A stretch of 64,000 nt of DNA from Rutpela maculata (lineage: Eukaryota > Arthropoda > Insecta > Coleoptera > Cerambycidae). Below the pieces are notes generated by a model. The model did no database searches. It was given only the letters and a program-made list of their open reading frames with translations, and was not told where the DNA came from. Of the stretch, positions 14,205-26,150 are shown piece after piece. Every line of letters begins with the position of its first letter. Positions within the stretch are counted from its first letter, which is position 1. The position numbers were made by a program, and so were the translations under genes. Location: NCBI GenBank assembly GCA_936432065.2, contig OW386289.2, positions 168,019,348 to 168,083,347 of the forward strand, in the 5' to 3' direction.

Positions 14205-16157
14205 AAAGAGTATGAGCGGGTAGCAATGTAAAAAGTGCCCCCGCACCTACCGAACTAAAATGGCTTCCATAAGATGTCTCGTATGCTGACTGTCTTGTGT
14301 ACAAAGTTTTAAGCTCGTGGACTTTGCATGGGGTGAAAAAAAAAATAATTTACCCCGAAATGTTTTATTTTTTTTCTCACCTCCTATTTGACGGATCGCT
14401 TTATAATTTGGCACAAATAATATTAGTGTTAGGATAGTTTATTTAAAAAAATATTACTCTTCTACGATGATTTTATGCATTAAAAAAAATTGATATATTT
14501 TTTCAATGGCCGGAAGGGTGACTGTGACCCTGTTTGACACTATTACCATATTTTGATATAATATGTATTTAAACTATAACTATAACATACAACAGTTATA
14601 GTTTTATTAATGCGGTGGAACAGGATAAAAATAAATAAAAATTATCTGAACTTGCAATATTACGAGTATATTATTTAATATTTTGATAGATAATTATATA
14701 ATTCATTCAGACAAGAGTAACTAACTGAGTGATGCAAAAATTGGACCCATATTGAGAGCAAAGGAAAAAGGAATGCGAGAATGGAAGGATGTCTCAACAA
14801 AGGAGTAGGATTGAAGGCTTTGTGGTCACAATGGGATTCACTTAGAGCATTAGACGGGATGTTATTATTATTACATACGAACATCTATAAGACCTATTTT
14901 ATTAACCATTAGGAACATGATAACACATAAAAAACAAAATTATTTATCCAAGTCACTTTCCTCATCTAACTGTGGCAGTAAAGAAAGTTTTATTGGTTGA
15001 TTCGATTATAGTACCTCCATTTTTTTTACATATTATACATTGTTACTGTTTTTGCATTTTAAATTAAGTGAGCTGATTTTGCTCTCAGAACTATTGCTAT
15101 CAGTTTTAGAACTTTCCATTTCGTGTATAACACTAACTACTATCTAAGCTTTGGCCGTCAAGTGAGGGAGGTTTTAAACGAGGACCTGATGATGCTACTA
15201 GCTGGCTTCCATTCTCTCTCAATTGTCGTTTAAAGCGCTCCACTTCTCCTTCGACATTACTCATCTTTTCTTTATGTCGCTTACTTCACCTTTGACTTGA
15301 CTGACTTCAGTCTTGACCACACCTACCATCTTCGACCTTGTTTATCTCTTCTTTGATTTCGTTAGTGATTGAATTCATAGCGCCTTGTTGGATTTTCATT
15401 TGATCGCTCAGGATTTTCCTCAGTTCTTCCTGGCGTCTTTTAGTTCCTCTTTTTCTTCTTGGCGTTGTCTTTCTTGTTCTTCTTTCTCCTTTTGACGCCT
15501 CATTTCCAGGTCTTCCATTATTTCCTTCAATTCGTGTCTTTCTTCTTGACGCCGCCTTTCTTCCTCTTGACGTCTTCTTTTTTGCTCTTCTTTTTCTTCT
15601 TGACGTCGCTTTTCTTGTTCTTCTTTTTCTTTGCGATGTCTTATCTGAAGTGAAATAACTAAACATGAATGAATTATATGATTACCTATCTATTAAATAA
15701 TATACTCGTAATATTGCAAGTTCAGGTAATTTTTATTTATCCTCTTCCACCGCATTAATAAAACTGTAACTGTTATATGTTATAGTTATAGTTTAAATAC
15801 ATATTATATCAAAATATGGTGATATTGTCAAACAGGGTAGTCACCCTTCCGGCCATTGAAAAAATATATTAATTTTTTTTTAATGCATAAAATCATCGTA
15901 GAAGAGTAATATTTTTTAAAATAAACTATCCTAACACTAATATTATTTGTGCCAAATTACAAAGCGATCCGTCAAATAGGAGGTGAGAAAAAAATAAAAC
16001 ATTTAGGGGTAAATTTTTTTTTCCCCACCCCATGCAGAGTCCACGAGCTTAAAACTTTGTACACAAGACAGTCAGCATACGAGACATCTTATGGAAGCCC
16101 TTTTAGTTCGGTAGATGCGGGGGCACTTTTTACATTGCTACTCGCTCATACTTTTTT
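14205..16157. mobile_element. Foldback element with ~500-bp terminal inverted repeats
   Basis: The left arm (14205-14710) and right arm (15662-16157) are reverse complements over about 500 bp with scattered mismatches. Outer ends share GTATGAGCG.GTAGCAATGT and inner ends share TATAATTCATTCA. The arms include matching landmarks GGTGTC-free blocks such as GATCCGTCAAATAGGAGGTGAG on the right. The ~950-bp loop carries a minus-strand gag-like fragment (15140-15655). No transposase was seen. Target duplication could not be defined. Confidence 0.88.
15140..15655 (-). pseudogene. Gypsy-type gag-like coiled-coil N-terminal fragment
   Basis: On the minus strand the sequence encodes a Glu/Lys/Arg/Gln-rich coiled coil with repeated RRRQEE and EEKEEQ patterns (about 15430-15610), then in shifted frames ILSDQMKIQQGAMNSITNEI near 15370 and finally SGPRLKPPSLDG near 15160. 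The order of a charged coiled coil followed by KPP.(F/L)DG is known from gag-like proteins of insect Gypsy-type elements. At least two frameshifts break it, and downstream protease/pol is missing. It lies wholly inside the loop of the foldback element, so it looks captured. A related fragment lies at 53096-53302. Confidence 0.65.
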
Positions 16158-17590
16158 TGGTAGTAACTTTTAATGTTTGGTAACATCGCAAATAATTTAT
16201 TTCTTTGACAATTTCGTGCTGGCCAGCTAACGTTCTATTTTGTGGTATATTTGTATATTGCCATTTTAGTGTGCATTTATTCTTTTTTATATCTTATGTA
16301 TGTATATCTAACCAAAGCATTATTGTTGCTCAGATATAGATATTTCATGTTCCCTGAAACAATTAGTTTCCTGTAATATATATTTTGATATAGTTTATTT
16401 GTGTATTTTATTTATTGAGCCCCCCTTTAAAAGTAGTAAAGCTAGAAAATTTAAAAGAGTTTCAATTAAATTAAACATTAACGAAAATTTGGGCTAAAGC
16501 ACTATCAATCAAAATATTTAATATAGTTAACTGTAGCTTAAAATCTCTTAACTTACAATATCCATATCCACATATCTCCGTGAACATGTATATAAAGTCT
16601 TCATCATGTGTGGGGCCCAACCTCTTATTGGTTTAAGGCTAATGCTCTCAAAGTCGATAATGCCTTGAGATAGTCCATGAATTCGTCTTAATCCTTTACG
16701 AGCATTCGTATATGATGAGGACTTTATTTTTCATTATTTGCTGAAAAGTATTTTTATATCAGAATGTTTCCACCTAAAACAAAGACCTGACTGTTCTTTC
16801 AACCTTGCCTCATAAAACATTACTTCTTCAAACCCAGTCAGACGTCCATTAGATTTTTTTATCCTATTACGGTAAAGAACAAAAACCGAATACAGCGTCC
16901 ACACTCGGACATGTAAGGTGATAATATAACACCAAGTCCACAGATAAAAATCCTCTTTACATTAAAGCCATATGATCCTGTTTTATATGCACCACTATAT
17001 ATACGTCTCGTAAAAGTTTTTTATTCCTAGTTAATGTATTCAAATACATCATAATACCCCCATTTACGTACAAGTTTATAAAACTGCCCTAGTTCCAATC
17101 TGTGTCCTTTATTTTAATGTATAAATATGCCACTACATGAATAATAAATCACAAAACGTGGCAAAAACGAGAAACGCGAAGCACTTCTCTGCATGGCCTT
17201 TTTATAGGCCTTTTTGGTTTAACAACCACTTTGAAATAATGGAGGCGGCTATCAATTTGACGGTTTTTTGCGGCTGTAATGGCCACCTCAACGCGACCAC
17301 ACTCCCGCCCCTAATCACATAATAACGGTCCTTCTCAGCTGGAGCCAATTAGCCATATATTATTCATTAGCTACCACTATATTTAACCACAAGTTCACTA
17401 AACAACTTGACTCCTCTATTAATTTCCCCGCGTAGGATGTAGCTCTAATTTAATGAACAGCCTGCGTTAAATCAAAATGTTGAATCTCAAGTGATTTGAG
17501 GGTTGGAAATATCAATAATAAGGTTGTGTAGAATTTCTCATCAAGTTTTTGATAGATTATAATCCTTATTATACTTTTCGTAAATATTGC
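16158..17590. other. No recognisable gene
   Basis: AT-rich sequence without a supported gene. A less AT-rich block at about 17130-17320 with a TTTTATAGG stretch could be an LTR-like or promoter-like relic, but no LTR partner or coding region was found. Confidence 0.4.
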
Positions 17591-17599
17591 ACTTAATCG

Positions 17600-18493
17600 A
17601 AATTTATTCTATAATGAAAGATATTAATAAAAAGCATTTGCAATGGAATAAATACAAATCCCAAATGAGACTTACTACAATGAATTTAAATGTAAAATCA
17701 AAACTGGCTGCGAAAAATTATTTAAATACTATATATCTAACTTAGAAAATACTGAACTATAGGATCCCTCTAGTTTCTGGAAATTTATCAATAAGAGCAC
17801 ATATACTGATATGCCTAATAATTTGACAATGATATAAATATTTCCAACGCAGTGGATATATACAATGCTCTTGCGTTTTTTTTATATAAAGTTATAGCAC
17901 TTCTCTGAGCACTCTGTTAAAAATATTAATGAATATGATCAAGGTAATGCACATTCGATATCCGAAAATAATGTCGCTCAAGAAATATTTGCAGAACCTT
18001 TATCTAGGCTATTCAATTTATCCTTAAAAATAAACACTTTTCTTTTGCAATGAAAATTATACAAGATAACTGCAGTTTTCAAAAAAAGTAACCGAAATAT
18101 GCAACTATCATCCACTTATCATAATTTGCAACTTACTGACGCTATCGATGAGAGATTTCAGGCAGACGTGATTTATAGTGATTTTTCGAAGGCCTTTAAC
18201 AAAATTGACATAATATATTATTAAATGAATTGATTAATTTTGATTTCTCTCATTGTTTTTTAAGTTTTTAAAATCTTACTTTTCAAATGGGATCCAACAT
18301 GTAGTATACCGTGTAGCATAATTCTATAGAAATATATGCTACTTCTGGCGTTCCTTAGGGATCCGTTTTAGGATCATTTCTCTTTATTCTATTCATTAAT
18401 GATATTATTAATAGCTTGACAGTATTATCCTGCCTATGGCATGCCGACGACGGTTTAAAATTATTTTGTAGTTGCAAGTATCGACGATTACAC
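17600..18493 (+). pseudogene. Jockey/CR1-type LINE reverse transcriptase, 5' part of a split copy
   Basis: Decayed plus-strand reverse transcriptase. Recognisable pieces: YYNEFKCKIKTGCEKLFKYY and DPSSFWKFINKSTYTDMPNN near 17660-17825 (linker before the RT), VIYSDFSKAFNKID near 18170-18210 (first catalytic block), ATSGVP.GSVLGSFLFILFI near 18335-18400, and HADDGLKLFC near 18440 where the usual YADD/FADD has become HADD. It is interrupted at 18494 by a TIR-bounded insert; the homologous continuation resumes at 21446. Multiple stops and frameshifts. Confidence 0.85.
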
Positions 18494-18678
18494 AGCCACA
18501 CACAAAAAAAAGTTCTATGCAGCGGACCAAATTACATGGATTTAGTGTATTTTTCGACGCTGAATTCCAACTAAAAACTACCCCCACATACGGACGGAAA
18601 TATATAAACGAAAATTTAGTTAATTTAGGTATATAGCTTACGTAGATAGAAAGAAATGGTCACTGATGAGATATGTCC

Positions 18679-19380
18679 TATATAATAATAATAATAATAA
18701 TTTATTGTGCATATAGACAAGAAATAACAAAATTTTACAAGAAAAATACATATCAAATATATGCAACAATGGGACAAGGCATTGCATTGCATTTTTAGCC
18801 TTGCCCTTGGGAAATATAACATATATGAATATACATACACACTCATAAATATATAATTCATTAACAATATAAGATCATTATATAACAGTAGTAATAAATG
18901 ACAAGTATTAATGTTTAATATATATCGACAATAAAAATATATATACATATACATACAGACATACATACACATACATATACATATAAAGAAGAAGAAAATA
19001 GGCTACTAATCAAAGTTATGGCCATAACGCCTTTTCTTTATTCAAAAGATATTTCCTATAGGCCAAGCGAAACTGACCAACAGTAGGTAAATCAAAAGTA
19101 GCTCTGGATATATTGATAAGAGTACAGGCTATATACTCTAAACATTTTTCAAATTTGGCGCCGTTATGCGTCCGCATATAGATCTGGATTTCGTATATTG
19201 ATTGTGTGAATACTGGATCGCTTTATTAATAGTCTTTAGTAATAGTGTTTTAAATATTAAAATTGCATATGATAGTTCAGACCTATATTCGATTTTTAAG
19301 ATTCCTCGAGTATTGTAATGTGGGGTCACGTGATCACGTCTATTGAAATAGGATAGGAGAATCGTAAGCAAGAATTCTGA
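18679..19380 (-). pseudogene. 3' end of a minus-strand LINE
   Basis: Minus-strand coding remains RRDHVTPHYNTR.I near 19300-19340 and CTLINISRATFDLPTVGQFR followed by LAYRKYLLNKEKALWP near 19020-19120 look like the C-terminal tail of a LINE ORF2. About 330 bp of 3' UTR follow and end in an (ATT)n-type tail at 18679-18702 (seen as TAATAATAA on the plus strand). No catalytic residues remain. The family is not determined. Confidence 0.6.
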
Positions 19381-19586
19381 AGCACTTGTATTTTATTTTT
19401 CTTCGTATCTTGTGGTAGAACATACTTATACCTCCACAGTGATTTAAATTTAAAATAACATATGCTCAATTTTTTTAACACGTGATTTTCAAATGATAAA
19501 TTTTAAATTCATGTCTATGAATAAAGAAAAGGAAAAGAAAACTACGGAAAAGATATTTTGAAGATAAGATAGAAAAAGAATAAGAA

Positions 19587-20712
19587 ATGAAAGTATTTTT
19601 TGAAAATAAACGGACATGGGACCATTCCAAGAATAGGATACCACACCGAAATATTTCAACAAATAAGAAAAATCGACTACTGGATATGCAGTCAGATAGA
19701 ATCAGCATAAGCCACAACTTCACAAAGACCTTCAGGGTATACATACCCGATAGGGAAGAGGAAGGAACAAGGCAACTGCGAAGACATCCAAATGATACCA
19801 TATGGTATACTGACGAATCGAAAACGTCAAGTAGTACTGGAGCAGGTGTTACGGGGGACCAACCAGGGACAGACATCAGGCTGAACCTGGGCAGTACCGC
19901 AACGGTGTTCCAAGCAGAAGTCACAGCCATAGAAATCTGTGCACAAGAAATGATACGGAGGTCATATACTGACAAAAGAATCCGCATCATCACTGACAGT
20001 CAAGCAGCTCTCAAAGCTCTGAATGCAGTAGAGATACGTTCCAAACGGTAAAATACTGCCTTGAATCCCTAACGAAATTGGCGGAACACAACAGTATACA
20101 ACTGGAGTGGACGCGAGGACACCAGGGCAATGAAGGCAACGAAAAAGCAGATAAGCTGGCCAAAGAAGGCGCAAAAACAGCCTTGATGGGACCTGAGCCA
20201 TCCTGCGGAATATCATACAATACCGCAAGAGGAATGGTAAAGGAACTACTGAGTCAGAAACATATCTTGTATTGGACTGGCGCGCCGGGGATGAGGCAGT
20301 CACGCATGTTCATCACCGGCGGGCCATCCATGACAAAGACCAACGAATTGCTAAAGCTGAGCAGAAAACAGCTGAGATGTGCAGTGGGAATCCTAACAGG
20401 ACACTGCACACTGGATAGACACCTAACTAACATAGGTGTGAAAGATAATCCAGAATGCAGGATGTGTGGTGAGGATGAAGAAACTCCTCACCACATACTA
20501 TGTGAATGCCCAGCTTTAGTGGCTGGGAGGTTTTCACACTTCGGAGGACTAACCGTAACCCCGGAAGAAATAGCCAGAGCTCCCATTGACCGTATACTCT
20601 CCTTTTGTAGAGGAACGGGATTAATGGGATAACAAGACTATGGGGTACAATAAGCTCAAGCTTCAGTACAGCGGGGCTTCGGCACCGCAACCCATAAGGA
20701 TAAAAAAAAAAA
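19587..20712 (+). pseudogene. LINE ORF2 C-terminal part: RNase H domain and Cys-rich tail
   Basis: Plus strand, two overlapping frames. The first has TIWYTDESKT (RNase H first Asp), AEVTAIEICAQEMI (Glu) and IRIITDSQAALKAL (Asp), the canonical RNase H carboxylates. After a frameshift near 20040 the second frame gives LEWTRGHQGNEGNEKADKLA, carrying the His and final Asp region, then QLRCAVGILTGHCTLDRHL and the zinc-finger-like ECRMCGEDEETPHHILCECP near 20450-20510, ending RILSFCRGTGLMG and a stop near 20632. A short 3' UTR ends in an A-rich tract at 20701-20712. This order is that of RNase H-bearing LINEs (I/R1/LOA-type group). The reverse transcriptase itself is absent, so it is 5'-truncated. 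Confidence 0.9.
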
Positions 20713-20863
20713 AGTATTTGGATTGATGGTAGAAAGTATGATATAAATAGGAAAAAGAATAGCTTTATACATATTAAAAGATAGATAAGTTGATAAATGT
20801 TAAGAGAAACAGTTGAATAAGCAGGTATGGTATAGTAAATAAAACACAACTGGTTAATGCCTA

Positions 20864-20985
20864 ATGCATGAATTTACTCCATATTTGTCTACCCTGCCTA
20901 AAACTACAAATGCCTGAATTCACTCCATATTTGTTCACCCTGACTAAAACTACAAAAGCCTCAATTTTTTCACCCCGTTTTGAAA
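20864..20985. repeat. 46-bp tandem repeat, about 2.5 units
   Basis: Units start at 20864, 20910 and 20956 (partial). The first two share CTCCATATTTGT.TACCCTG or CACCCTG and TAAAACTACAA with few differences; the third decays after AAGCCT.AATT. It lies inside the TIR-bounded insert. Confidence 0.8.
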
Positions 20986-21445
20986 CCTATGCTGGGTGGG
21001 GGTAGTTTTAACCCTCCATGGGGTTGAGTTTCTACCTTTTGAGAGTAATGGCTGGTTGTGGCACCAGAGTCAAACATTTTGCACTAAGAGATACAAAAAT
21101 TTGGCTTTTGTACATGTTATTTACACTCACCTTCGTCTTTTGAGTTTTACCAGTAGTTTTCACCTCCCATAAGGGAGGATTTCGTTTAATTTATAGAAAT
21201 AGCTTACTGTGGCTCGAATATATATTCTCTCCTCTCGACTACAAAACATCTACCATTTTTCACACTTCATTAAGAGTTATTACATTATTTATATGATTTT
21301 CCCTATTTTAAGGGATGTGTTTGACTAAAAACCAAAACTGACACGATAAATCATTTTTTGAACCACGGATTCTCATTCAGCGCCGAAAAATACACCGGAA
21401 TCCATATAATTTGGTCCGCTGCACAGAACTTTTTTTTGTGTGGCT

Positions 21446-21920
21446 ATGTTATCAGTAGATTATCAGCAAATAATTCCTATCAAGAAATAGTGTATGAGAA
21501 ATAATTTACCTCTAAATATCGAGAAATGCAACGAGGCTTAATTCACCAAAAAATCCTTGAATTACTTTGAGTATTCTATTGGTAATAACACACTTCCGAG
21601 ACCTGAAAATTCCTTTGATTTGCGACTAATATTTGACAAAAAGTTTTCCTTTAACAATCACATTACATGTATTACCACACAGACCTCTAAAGCTTTAGGA
21701 TTTATTATCAGGAACCGCCGTATTTTCCGAAATATTGATACACCAGAACTAGTCTTTTTCTGCACTAATCCAGAATATGCGTCATCCGTATTTTGTCGTA
21801 AGTACGTAACATATATTGATAATTTGGAAGAAATTTGACGTAGATTTTTAAATTATCAAGTTTAGAATTGATTGGGAATATCCTACTAAAGCATTCCCTC
21901 AATCCGAACTTTTCGTAAAT
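21446..21920 (+). pseudogene. Jockey/CR1-type LINE, 3' part of the split copy
   Basis: Continues the reverse transcriptase that breaks at 18493. Pieces in order: NNLPLNIEKCN near 21500-21530, then a 93-codon open frame with LRLIFDKKFSFNNHITCI (the usual DLGVIFD...F..H block), KALGFIIRNRRIFRN, and FFCTNPEYASSVFC (a decayed L..S.LEYAS.VW thumb block), and YIDNLEEI at the end. One stop precedes the frame. The match in order and in missing segment to the part before 18494 is the evidence that both are one element. Confidence 0.85.
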
Positions 21921-22299
21921 TTCGGCTTCGACTCGGGAAATATAGACGCATAAAAGCATAACTTGTTTTCTTTTTAATCAAGATTATTCATAACGGTATA
22001 AACTGCTCATAATTTAATTTATTAAATAGACCGTATCTTATATCTCTTTCAAATGCTTAAATTTATATAATATGCCTCTTAAGTTTATGTTATATAACTC
22101 CTATGTGACTGTATCATGTTATGATGTAAATCAATAGTTACTACTTGATATTTCCTTTCATTCACTCATATTATAGTCACTTATAGTTACTGTTCGAATT
22201 TTGGTTCAGATAAATATGTTTTCTCGTTGCTGGAAGTAACATGTGATTAGATCTCAACTACTATACTACTAATATATTTTCATTTCTAGGGCTGTCCAT

Positions 22300-22556
22300 G
22301 TATCGGCTGTACAATATATACGGTGTCATCAGCGAAGAACCTTTGCCACAAGTGTTCAAGGTAAGTTATTTATTTGTAAGATAAATAGTAACGGCTCCAA
22401 TACACCGCCCTGAGGTACACTATCATTTATATGTTTTTCCATCATGTAAATTATGTACCAATAACCTCTGCACAACTTATATATGTCTTCCAAGGTTTGC
22501 AATAACTGATGTGTCGGGCCGGAAGCATTGGCAGGGTGCGAGAGTATCCACAGCAT
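22300..22556 (-). pseudogene. Short LINE reverse transcriptase fragment
   Basis: Minus-strand frame with SVPQGGVLEPLLFILQINNL near 22370-22420 followed, in frame shift, by FFADDTVYIV near 22315-22345. These are the consecutive PQGS.LGPLLF..(Y/F)IND and (Y/F)ADD blocks of a LINE reverse transcriptase. Only about 85 codons remain. Several residues are substituted (GGVLEP). Confidence 0.75.
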
Positions 22557-22699
22557 TGGCTTACTTTAGTCCATTGTGTCTTATATATTAGTACAGTACC
22601 TAGAGGTAAAAAATATGCAAAACTTCGGAATAGTGTCGTATTGAACGGATTTCGTTCATGTTTGGCAGTATAATAGTAAATGCTTCACAGAAAAGTTTC

Positions 22700-23770
22700 T
22701 ATATTGTGCGGGGGCTTGCTAATTTATAGGGGGTGGCACTTAAAAAATATATATATTTATTGGAGCTAAAGTAGAATCAAATTTCAAGAAGAAAAAGTTC
22801 TATACAATTTTTCACCTTTCTTAAGTTATAACGACTTCAAAAATGCGATTTTAGCTTAAAAAAAAGATATTTCCAAACGGCTTTCGTCAAGTATCTCGAA
22901 AAGTATTACTTTATCGAAAAAATGTTACAGACCAATTACATAAAGTACAAACTGGGAATTAATTATGTTTTTTGTTTATTGATCTAGGACTAATCCTATT
23001 TTTATAGCATAAGAAACGAAGAAGTTATGACAGGAACAATGTACTTTTTCACATTTTTATTTTTTTAATAAAAACGTCGCAATTTTGTTAATGTAAGTAG
23101 TCAGTAATTAAAAAAATATATTCCCATATGTTTTTCACTAATATTGTAGTGTGACCTAGACGCTCAAATTTTTTCATCGGCTTATAGCGCTTGCTTTAGA
23201 AAAAAAATTGCATTTTAAACTTTAAAGGGATTTTAGAAAAAATGTAACATTCTTGTTTCTCTGCAAATATCTCAATAAATATTAGTTTAAGGGAGAATAT
23301 GGTGGACATCAAAAATGAAGCTTATAAATTGAGACCAAATTTATTTTGTTTATATATTTGTGTAGGGTTGAGTGTTTCTGAGATATTGAATTTTATAGAT
23401 GGCATCCGACCGTTTTTAGGATGAAGTATTTAGTTTAAGATGTTCAATATCTTAGAAACTGTGACACTTCCAACAAAAATTCTAAGAAGCAAAATTAAAG
23501 GTAATTAATCAATCTTTAAAATGATTTTGTGTTTGTTTCTACATCACAAAAAATAAGAAAGTTATGCCGATTCAATGTGCTTCTTCACATTTTTGTTCAC
23601 AAAATGCCGGCATTTTGTTATTGTAATTGCTCAGTAATTAATTTTTGGTTCGAAAATGCTATTTTTCTTTAATATATAGCATCACCTAGATGCCCAATTT
23701 ATTTTGTCCCTTCAAAATACTCGTTTTAGAAAACAATTCCATTCCCCTTCCCCCTATCGAAAAATGACCG
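22700..23770. repeat. Diverged direct repeats, family B
   Basis: Two copies about 540 bp apart share the order AAGTTATG.C, ATGT.CTT.TTCACATTTTT, TTTTGTTA.TGTAA, CAGTAATTA and ACCTAGA.GC (about 22870-23215 and 23425-23720). A third related copy lies at 59820-60130. No coding potential seen. Probably an old non-autonomous repeat family. Confidence 0.6.
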
Positions 23771-26150
23771 TATTTCGGTTAATTATTGCTATAAAATTAA
23801 TTTAACCCCCCCCCCCCTATAGATTCCCGTGGATCCGTAGAACTCCTAAACTTTTTTTGTTTCTTGAACTTTGGCCTATTTCAAACTTATAACCAAAGTT
23901 TAGAGTCTGCACAAATTTTTTTCATGTTACGGTCATTTTTTTTCAATATTTTCCTGTACTACAGCTAGTATGTGTTTGTAACTCATTTTAGACTGTATTT
24001 TTTGCATTATATTCACTCTCTCTCTACATTCAACTGTTATTAAATGTTTTCTTTTCATACAATAATTAATTGTGCACCTCTAGTTTATTTCAATGTTACG
24101 ATTAATTTTATTTGTCTCACTGCACCATAAAGTTACGTTTTAAACTTGTTTTTTCTTGTTTATCCAATTAGATTTCGTCTCTTGGTCATTATTTTCTAAT
24201 CAAAATATTGTCATGACTATCGGTGATAATCACATTTATATGTTTCTTTTATACTATAGATTTATTATATTTTTGCATATTGCTCTAACCTGCTAGTAAC
24301 ACTGCATGTGTGTAATATAATGAAATTATCTGTCTATTTCTGAAATAGAAGTAACAATTGAAAAATTATATGTGTTTCATAAAACAGCGAATGAAAATGA
24401 AATTAATACTAGCAATACTACGAGAAATTAAAATTTTGCTGTTATATGGGAGTATTTATTAACTAATAATTCAGAATGAGATAATGATATAAATATTTGA
24501 AACCGTATACAAAACTACGTAAGCAGTGCAGATTTCTAAACTCCTTACAACTCGGAGTTGAACCTCTGGAAAACAGACATCACAAAGCTAACACTGCAAC
24601 GCCACTCAACGTAATAATACTGAAGCAATGCGCCATGGCAATAGGGAGAAAAATCAATACTGTTGTTGGAAAAGTGGGAATAAAGATATCTGCAGATATC
24701 GTGGAGTTTTCTGTAAAAGCAGAAACAAGTGTCCGACTGATATTTGGTAATAGTTTTCATTCTCAAACATCTGAATTGCTGAAATATTTCCTCAATCGTT
24801 CAAGGGATGGCGACATGTATACACTTAGAATTTTCTTCGTTCAACTATGCCATTTCAATTAGTTCTTTTTAATTCAGGAACAGCGTCATCGAAAGGGGGT
24901 GATAGTTACTTTAAACGAGGTAGCAGATTTTTGTATCTTGTATATATTGTAGAGACTATGTAGAATCCAAGTTTTAGACCTCCAAACCCTTGGAAAATTT
25001 TTTTGTGGACGAAAAAACCACGAATTTTTGGCACTTTTTTCAGTTTGTGGCCTATAACTTAAAAACAATGCATTCAATCGAAAAGTCATCTATTATTAAA
25101 GAGCATTAAATTTTGCTTAGAATGAGTATCTCAAAGTTGAAATTTCATTAAGAGGTATGGGCGTAATTGGCAGTCGAATAACAACAATTTTTACCAACTT
25201 GTAAAAAATTCACACTGGGTAACTTTTTTAACGTCTTCAGCTCTGAAACAGCTAATCTAAATGAAAAAATCCATATAATGAAAGTTCCAGAGTATGTAAT
25301 TTCAAGTTCACAGATTACCTGGTTTTCCAATTTCGATCAATATTAAGCAAAATACACTCAAAATCCAAAATGTCCTACATATAAATATATTTATTATTTT
25401 CTTTTATTCCTTTTTATTCACATTAATTTGAGAAAATCGGTTGTCGAGATAAAAGCATAATGTAAAGAAAGGCCCAAAGTTTATTAACCAAAAATAAAAA
25501 TTTGCCCAATAGTAGTAATATAACGAAGTGTAAAATAAATTAAACAAGCTTTTAAAAAATAACTGCTCTATCGGTTAAATTCAGTTGCAAGATTTGGCCC
25601 ATACTAACAAGCCAAAAACTACATTTTGATATGCTTTTTATCACTGTTAGGATGATTCAGTACCTTTTCAGCAGAGGGTCGTAGGATGACTCAGTACATT
25701 TTGACATGATTTATTTTTCTTTTTTTTTTTTTTTATTTTTACATTGTCTAAAGTAAAGGCTAACTACATTTTGAAATACAGAAAGGGCATCGGTTATATT
25801 GTTATTTAGTAAGTGAAAATCGGTCAAATATTTATAGGGATAGAATTTTCCCCGGTATGATCTTTATTTTTTTTGGTTTGGACACCTATAGATAATTTTG
25901 TGTATTACCAAAATAGAGACGATATCAAAATCTGTTTCATAGTAAAGCCTGTTTTGTTTTCCATTAGTATGTATCGCACGGAGAATTTATCAATTTGTAA
26001 CATTTTTTTAAATAATTCTATGGACAATTATATATTATTTATATTTTTATTACTTAATTGTCCAAAATTTCACTTAAGAATATAGCAATAGAAAATTATA
26101 AAATGCAGAAACATCAGCGGAGTGATTTCATACTTACGATTTTATTTTCG
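23771..26150. other. No recognised gene; one unassigned 121-codon frame at 24497-24862
   Basis: Mostly AT-rich. The frame 24497-24862 (plus) is less AT-rich than its surroundings and lacks stops, and contains LKQCAMAIGRKINTVVGKVG, but I do not recognise it and no flanking splice or repeat structure supports it as a gene. The stretch 24890-25340 looks like old repeat sequence. Confidence 0.4.

Larger units (their letters stand above)
18494..21445. mobile_element. 2.95-kb TIR-bounded insert within a LINE
   Basis: Imperfect terminal inverted repeats of about 75 bp, beginning AGCCACACA.AAAAAAAGTTC and continuing TGCAGCGGACCAAATTA and GTGTATTTTTCG.CGCTGAAT. The left copy is at 18494-18570 and the inverted copy at 21370-21445. 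The insert splits a LINE reverse transcriptase exactly between the second catalytic block (18440) and the LPLNIEKCN block (21510), so the host insertion site is well defined. Inside are two unrelated LINE fragments (18679-19380 minus, 19587-20712 plus) and a 46-bp tandem repeat. No transposase seen. A short direct GATTA repeat is present on both sides but a precise target duplication is uncertain. Confidence 0.8.

Noticed and set aside
24497..24862. 121-codon frame as a host gene
   Set aside because: No recognisable domain, no splice or promoter context, and overlapping frame on the other strand. Left as unassigned.
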